Positions 13,094-16,697 of a stretch of DNA of 16,697 nucleotides are shown here, piece by piece. Below the pieces are notes generated by a model that was given only the letters and a program-made list of their open reading frames with translations, searched no databases and had not been told where the DNA came from. The stretch spans positions 1 to 16,697 of the forward strand of contig PFFZ01000102.1 in NCBI GenBank assembly GCA_002781805.1. The letters run 5' to 3'. This stretch comes from Nitrosopumilales archaeon CG15_BIG_FIL_POST_REV_8_21_14_020_37_12 (GTDB taxonomy: Archaea > Thermoproteota > Nitrososphaeria > Nitrososphaerales > Nitrosopumilaceae). Made by a program: the position numbers and the translations under genes. The first letter of the stretch is position 1, and each line of letters starts with the position of its first letter.

Positions 13094-14260
13094 ATGATTA
13101 CAGATACAATTCATGAGCATTTAAAAGACATAAAATCCTCTAAGGTTAAACCACTTGTTTCAAAGGCCACAATAATTGATCCATCCGATACCCTTTCAAA
13201 TGTTATTGGTAAAATTTCAAAAAATAATGCATATGATGTGTTTTGTCTAAATGGAAAATCAACCCTTTCAACTAATATCAGAACACTACTGGATGCCAAA
13301 AATATCACCTCAATGAAAGTAGAACCATTTCTTTATCCTATTCCTTATCTAAACCCTGATGATTCCATCCAAAAAGCAGCAAACATAATTTCTCACTATA
13401 GAATTCGCGAAGTGCCTGTAGTTCAAAAAAATAAAATTATAGGAGTAGTGACTGCACAGCGAATACTAAAGCTTCTTTCAACCAAAGATAACAAATGGAT
13501 AAAAGCCAATTTAATTTACACTCAAAATCCAATAACCATTTCTGCAGAGGAATCGCTTAGTAATGCCAGACGAACTATGACATCCAAGAGGATTGATCAC
13601 TTGCCAGTACTGAATCAAGGGAAAATTAAACAAGTTTTAACATCTGCACATATTCTGGAATTGATCATACCACAAGAAAGACAAGGAAAAAAATCAATGG
13701 GAAGTAAAACCATTCACAAGTTAGAATCTAGGATTGGAAATATAGGAAGCACAAGAATACCTCAATGCTCACCAAATGACAATCTCAACAAGATCATAAA
13801 TTCAATGTTAAAAACAAACACTTCATGTTGTTTAGTTAATCTTTGGGAAAATCTGCAAGGGATAATCACTTTTAGAGACATACTTGAATTATTGGCGTCT
13901 AAAGTAGAAACTCCCATTCCATTATACATTGTAGGGCTACCTGAGGATCAAAAAAATATGACTCTTATCAGCAAAAAATTTGAAAATACTCTCAAAAGAG
14001 TTCAAAATGTTTATTCAGAAATTCAAGAAGCTAGAGTTTCAATAAAGCAACAAAGAACTGGAAACAAAAAAGAAGGAAAATATGAGGTATCAATCATGAT
14101 CATAACCCCACACCACGCACCTCTAATTTACAATTCAATAGGGTTTGATCTGAGTGAAGTTTTAGAAGACTTGAGCCAAAAATTACTAAGAACATTATCC
14201 AAACGTGCCAAAAGACGTTCTAAAAAAAGCATTAGAAAAATTGGATTACCAATATTCTAG
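13094..14260 (+). CDS. Four-CBS protein with C-terminal HPF/RaiA-like domain (putative ribosome hibernation factor)
   Basis: 388 residues. Four CBS-like domains, partly degenerate, lie at about 15-70, 76-130, 140-192 and 210-268. From 274 on comes IPLYIVGLPEDQ, then a helix, a strand (EARVSIKQQ), a charged loop (RTGNKKEG), a strand (YEVSIMIITPHH), a strand and a helix (VLEDLSQKLLRTL). The order and spacing match the beta-alpha-beta-beta-beta-alpha fold of ribosome hibernation promoting factors. A tail rich in Arg and Lys (KRAKRRSKKSIRK) could bind RNA. My reading is a nucleotide-sensing ribosome-associated factor. The HPF match is by pattern, not by search. First gene of an operon with PAC2 and Hsp20; the gap to the next gene is 2 nt. 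Confidence 0.75.
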   Translation: MITDTIHEHLKDIKSSKVKPLVSKATIIDPSDTLSNVIGKISKNNAYDVFCLNGKSTLSTNIRTLLDAKNITSMKVEPFLYPIPYLNPDDSIQKAANIISHYRIREVPVVQKNKIIGVVTAQRILKLLSTKDNKWIKANLIYTQNPITISAEESLSNARRTMTSKRIDHLPVLNQGKIKQVLTSAHILELIIPQERQGKKSMGSKTIHKLESRIGNIGSTRIPQCSPNDNLNKIINSMLKTNTSCCLVNLWENLQGIITFRDILELLASKVETPIPLYIVGLPEDQKNMTLISKKFENTLKRVQNVYSEIQEARVSIKQQRTGNKKEGKYEVSIMIITPHHAPLIYNSIGFDLSEVLEDLSQKLLRTLSKRAKRRSKKSIRKIGLPIF

Positions 14261-14262
14261 TT

Positions 14263-14982
14263 ATGAAAGTTAGCAAACCAAATCAAGAAAATATCTTATT
14301 AGTAGGCTTTCCAAGCAATGGTCTTGTAGGAACTTTCTCAATTTCGTACCTTGTTCATTATTTAGGAATGAAACAAATTGGAGAAATTGATCATCCTGAT
14401 TTGCCTCCCACACTATTTGTAGAAGACGGCGAAATATTGGCTCCGATCAGAATTTACAAAAAAGATAACCTCTTTGTAATTATGTCAGATCTTCCGTTTG
14501 ATCCCTATCGAGCATATGATTTTTCAGAATCTATCTTACAATACTGCAAAAATAATGATATAAAAAAAATAATCATAGTCAGTGGGATGGAAACAATAAA
14601 CCGTGAACCCAATACACCCAAAATTTACGGACTAGTTACCCATCAATCACTTGAAGAAATTCTTTATGATAATCAAATATCCAAATTCCTGTCAGGTTCA
14701 ATTTTTGGAACTGATGCTGCAATAATTACAGTATTTAGAAAATCCAAGGTACCTGCATTAATTTTGTATGCTGAATGCCATCCATTCTTTCCCGATCCTG
14801 AAGCATCAATTTTAGCTATAACGACTCTTGCCAAAGTTTTGAATGTCAAAGTTGATACAACTGACATTAAAAAAAGAATGGAAAGATTGAGAATACAACA
14901 CAGAAATCTCATGGAGGAGACTATACGTGCCTTACAACAACAGCAACAGGATAAAACAAGGGTTCCACAAATTTATCGGTGA
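14263..14982 (+). CDS. PAC2-family proteasome assembly chaperone-like protein with HbYX tail
   Basis: 239 residues. The start (ILLVGFPSNGLVGTFSISYLV, 11-31), LPPTLFVEDGEI, the central IIIVSGME and the FGTDAAI and CHPFFPDPEAS segments are typical of archaeal PAC2 proteins (PbaA/PbaB type). A coiled helix with a Gln run follows, and the chain ends IYR, a HbYX motif (hydrophobic-Tyr-any). In PbaA/PbaB and proteasomal ATPases this motif inserts between alpha subunits of the 20S proteasome. Role: binding the alpha ring, in assembly or as an adaptor. The ATG lies 2 nt after the upstream stop, so cotranslation with the CBS-HPF-like gene is likely. Confidence 0.9.
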   Translation: MKVSKPNQENILLVGFPSNGLVGTFSISYLVHYLGMKQIGEIDHPDLPPTLFVEDGEILAPIRIYKKDNLFVIMSDLPFDPYRAYDFSESILQYCKNNDIKKIIIVSGMETINREPNTPKIYGLVTHQSLEEILYDNQISKFLSGSIFGTDAAIITVFRKSKVPALILYAECHPFFPDPEASILAITTLAKVLNVKVDTTDIKKRMERLRIQHRNLMEETIRALQQQQQDKTRVPQIYR

Positions 14983-14986
14983 TTAT

Positions 14987-15382
14987 GTGAAAACAATAAA
15001 CGAAAATAATTTGGATATAAGGACAATTCAACCCTCAATCATCTCTTTATTTAATGATGATGTGATTAGCCATATACTGTCACCACTTTCTTGTATTAGG
15101 GAATTTGGTACTTATTGGTTGTTAGAATTTGATCTTCCTTTAGTAAATAAGAAAGACATCAAGGTTACTTTTGATAAAAATACAATCAGCGTAGAAGCAA
15201 AACTTAGAGAAGTCTATTCCGAGAAAAAACTGGGCATTACAACAAAATTTCAATATTTCAAAAAAACTATTTCACTTCCAGAAAACATAAACAAAAATAA
15301 AACTACTGCAAAATTTGAAAATGGGAGATTGAAAATTACTATGCCGAAAAAGATTTCTGGTCAGAAGATCAAAATAGATTAG
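14987..15382 (+). CDS. hsp20: Small Hsp20/alpha-crystallin protein, third gene of the operon
   Basis: 131 residues from GTG 14987. The alpha-crystallin domain covers most of the protein (WLLEFDLPLVNKKDIKVTF to LKITMPKK), with the AxxxNGxL motif as AKFENGRLKI and a C-terminal I-x-I (KIKID). It has almost no N-terminal arm, so oligomers may be small. GGTGA (14978-14982), which spans the PAC2 stop, stands 4 nt before GTG 14987 and suits stop-restart coupling. A GTG at 14927, with GGAGG 9 nt upstream, would add 20 residues and overlap PAC2 by 56 nt. The stop overlaps the stop of the leftward gene by 4 nt. It is quite divergent from the other two Hsp20s here. Confidence 0.85.
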   Translation: MKTINENNLDIRTIQPSIISLFNDDVISHILSPLSCIREFGTYWLLEFDLPLVNKKDIKVTFDKNTISVEAKLREVYSEKKLGITTKFQYFKKTISLPENINKNKTTAKFENGRLKITMPKKISGQKIKID

Positions 15383-15651
15383 GTGAAAAATTTCTCTACC
15401 TGATCTCTGTATTTCAATACAAGCTTCCCAAATTCAGAAAAATCATCAGCAGTTGGGTATTTCATTCTCATTGCATATTGATTTACAAACACGGAAAGAG
15501 CACTGCCTACTATCAGGTTGTAAACACCGTCAGCTAGATTGTTGGAGTAGGGGAATGCAACTTTAATGAACGGCAGATAAGTTTCTGTCTGTGAAATCAT
15601 TAATTTCATATTCTTTTCGACATAGTCTTGAACATCTGCAGGAATGGCCAT
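15379..15651 (-). CDS. Small conserved-looking helical protein of unknown function
   Basis: 90 residues from ATG 15651 (MAIPADVQDYVEKNMKL...). Predicted mostly helical, with a moderately hydrophobic middle (DGVYNLIVGSALSVFVNQY) too short and polar to be a clear membrane helix. The family is not recognised. ATG 15651 is chosen because TATA-like TTTTTATAA on this strand (15675-15683) is 24 nt upstream, fitting a leaderless transcript; the TTG one codon earlier is not needed. It converges on the operon Hsp20 with a 4-nt stop overlap and is divergent from the third hsp20. Confidence 0.7.
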   Translation of the reverse strand: MAIPADVQDYVEKNMKLMISQTETYLPFIKVAFPYSNNLADGVYNLIVGSALSVFVNQYAMRMKYPTADDFSEFGKLVLKYRDQVEKFFT

Positions 15652-15686
15652 CAAGTATTACTAGAAACGGTTTCTTATAAAAAGAC

Positions 15687-15708
15687 GTATTATTTTCATT
15701 CATAATAC
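15687..15708. promoter_or_regulatory. 7-bp dyad in divergent promoter before third hsp20
   Basis: GTATTAT (15687-15693) and ATAATAC (15702-15708) are a perfect inverted repeat with an 8-nt spacer, between the promoter of the leftward 90-aa gene and that of hsp20. The half-site core TATTAT/ATAATA recurs in the 2072-2101 dyad, though spacing differs. TATA-like TTTTTTATGTAA at 15745-15756 serves the hsp20. Confidence 0.3.
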
Positions 15709-15774
15709 ACAAACCTAATTCTCAACAGTGAAATTCATCCTACTTTTTTATGTAAATATTACCGTATTACTTGT

Positions 15775-16263
15775 GTGATTGCAAAAAAATCTATAAAAAA
15801 CAAGTCAAAGGTAGCGCCTTTTTGGGCATCTAGTTGGTTAGATATTGACAGATCTATAGAAAATCTACGCAAGGATATGGAAAAAGCTTTTTCATCATTT
15901 CCATCAATACACACACAGTCATTCCCAAATCTCCCCAAAGCATCATGCGATGTAATAGATGAAGGAAATCAATTTAGGATAAAAATGGATGTGCCTGGAG
16001 TCAAGAAAAACGAGATCAATCTGAATGTAACCGACAATGCTTTAGAAATATCTGCAGAACACAAAGAAACATCTGAAGAAAAGAAAAAGAATTATCTCAG
16101 AAAGGAAAGAAGTCATCTTTCATATTACAGAACACTACCATTGTCTGAAAAAGTTATTTCTGGACAAGTAAAAGCTAAACTCACAGATGGTGTATTGGAT
16201 ATTACTCTACCAAAAGCAAAACCAACTAAAGTACAACCAAAAAAATCTGTTTCTATACAATAG
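15775..16263 (+). CDS. hsp20: Hsp20/alpha-crystallin small heat-shock protein, class with N-terminal arm
   Basis: 162 residues. The N-terminal arm (1-55) is basic then amphipathic, with WASSWLDIDRSIENLRKDMEKAF. The alpha-crystallin domain covers about 56-148 (CDVIDEGNQFRIKMDVPGVKKNEI ... AKLTDGVLDITLPK), and the tail ends with V159-S-I161, an I/V-x-I assembly motif. This is the most typical bacterial/archaeal sHSP of the three in the window and should form large ATP-independent holdase oligomers. The start is GTG 15775, the only good start in frame at this point. The TATA-like run at 15745-15756 lies about 20-30 nt upstream, so a leaderless GTG message is likely. Confidence 0.92.
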   Translation: MIAKKSIKNKSKVAPFWASSWLDIDRSIENLRKDMEKAFSSFPSIHTQSFPNLPKASCDVIDEGNQFRIKMDVPGVKKNEINLNVTDNALEISAEHKETSEEKKKNYLRKERSHLSYYRTLPLSEKVISGQVKAKLTDGVLDITLPKAKPTKVQPKKSVSIQ

Positions 16264-16273
16264 ATTTTTATTT

Positions 16274-16483
16274 TTATCTTATTATCTGCTCCAAGTATTT
16301 TTCTTTGCCTTTTCTACTACGGGGAAGACACCTTAGCTGCCTGTTGCAACATGGACAAGTAATTCCTTCATAATCTACAAATACCTCGCAATAATTGCAT
16401 CTCTTCTGTCCTGCGGCATATCTGCCAATCTGTGTTGGCTTTGTTGCTTTGTACTCTCTACATTTTCCAATACAGTAAGCCAT
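16274..16483 (-). CDS. Small zinc-ribbon-like Cys-rich protein
   Basis: 69 residues. Cysteines occur as C-x3-C (MAYCIGKC), C-x2-C (RCNYC), C-x1-C-C (CPCC) and a last one (LRCLPR). The last two groups are spaced as in a zinc ribbon (CNYC-x10-CPCC). The tail is Lys/Arg-rich, which suits nucleic-acid binding. The function is unknown; small zinc ribbons like this are common in these archaea. ATG 16483 is fixed by GGAGG (16490-16494) 6 nt upstream. A longer ORF from 16507 would put that SD inside the coding region and is not supported. Confidence 0.8.
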   Translation of the reverse strand: MAYCIGKCREYKATKPTQIGRYAAGQKRCNYCEVFVDYEGITCPCCNRQLRCLPRSRKGKEKYLEQIIR

Positions 16484-16544
16484 ATTTTTCCTCCTTGTTT
16501 TTCTCATTTATTAAATTAATTAGAAAATATTGGGAATGATTCAT

Positions 16545-16697
16545 TTATCCTCTTCCCATTGCTGCGTATTTGCCAGATCTTCCTCTAATGAAGAAGGCTG
16601 CTGCAATACCACCAAAGACTGCACCTGCAATCACTGAAGCGCCGACTACACCGCTTGCATCAAGGTAAGGTGTACCTGAACCAGATGCTGGGTTTGC
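16545..16697 (-). CDS. C-terminal end of a membrane-anchored protein (5' part beyond window)
   Basis: The last 50 codons of a leftward gene: a Gly/Ser/Pro-rich segment (ANPASGSGTPYLDASG), one hydrophobic helix (VVGASVIAGAVFGGIAAAFFI) and a short basic end (RGRSGKYAAMGRG). This is a classic C-terminal anchor with the basic tail inside the cell, as seen on exported thaumarchaeal surface proteins, so the missing N-terminal part is probably extracellular. The product cannot be named from this fragment. Codon use is richer in G and C than its neighbours. Confidence 0.75.
   Translation of the reverse strand, partial: ANPASGSGTPYLDASGVVGASVIAGAVFGGIAAAFFIRGRSGKYAAMGRG

Overview
The window is AT-rich and has the gene content of an ammonia-oxidising archaeon of the Thaumarchaeota (Nitrososphaerota), most like the Nitrosopumilus/Nitrosarchaeum type. 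It carries a two-ring Cdc48 ATPase, a TFB transcription factor, a PAC2 proteasome-assembly chaperone, several Hsp20 proteins, stand-alone CBS and UspA proteins, and small Cys-rich proteins. Many genes have a TATA-like box 22-33 nt before the start codon, as expected for leaderless mRNAs, while genes inside operons use Shine-Dalgarno (SD) sites. There is no rRNA or ribosomal marker, so the genus is inferred only. I see no tRNA, CRISPR array, insertion sequence or integrase. No gene-free stretch exceeds 300 nt; the longest (6981-7237 and 8273-8508) are described below.

Layout. 1-2067 (minus): the main part of a type II NADH dehydrogenase-like flavoprotein, cut by the window edge, then an ACT-domain protein. 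A divergent promoter with two dyads (2072-2158) separates them from an hsp20-cdc48 operon (2173-4836, plus). Next come a small CxxC protein and an exported Pro-Glu/leucine-zipper protein (plus). A TFB gene with an overlapping 39-codon Cys-rich ORF, a DUF1059 protein and an exported two-repeat protein follow (5574-8272, all minus). The fluoride channel gene crcB (8509-8889) lies behind a leader with strong potential to fold.

8890-14260 is a CBS/UspA island: four CBS proteins and four UspA proteins on both strands, almost without spacers, plus one orphan ORF. Two UspA genes share a 119-bp inverted repeat with one mismatch, and two CBS genes share identical inverted blocks of 47 and 31 bp. The last CBS protein seems to be fused to a domain resembling the ribosome-hibernation factor HPF/RaiA. 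It starts a compact operon with a PAC2 chaperone ending in a proteasome-docking HbYX motif and a small Hsp20. A further short conserved protein, a third Hsp20, a small zinc-ribbon protein and the C-terminal end of a membrane-anchored protein close the window.

Taken together, much of the window concerns protein quality control (three Hsp20s, Cdc48, PAC2) and adenine-nucleotide or stress sensing (CBS, UspA, the CBS-HPF-like protein). The likeliest little-described system is the CBS/UspA island joined to the CBS-HPF-like/PAC2/Hsp20 operon. It can be read as a module linking energy state to ribosome and proteasome status. That link is inference from domains and gene order.
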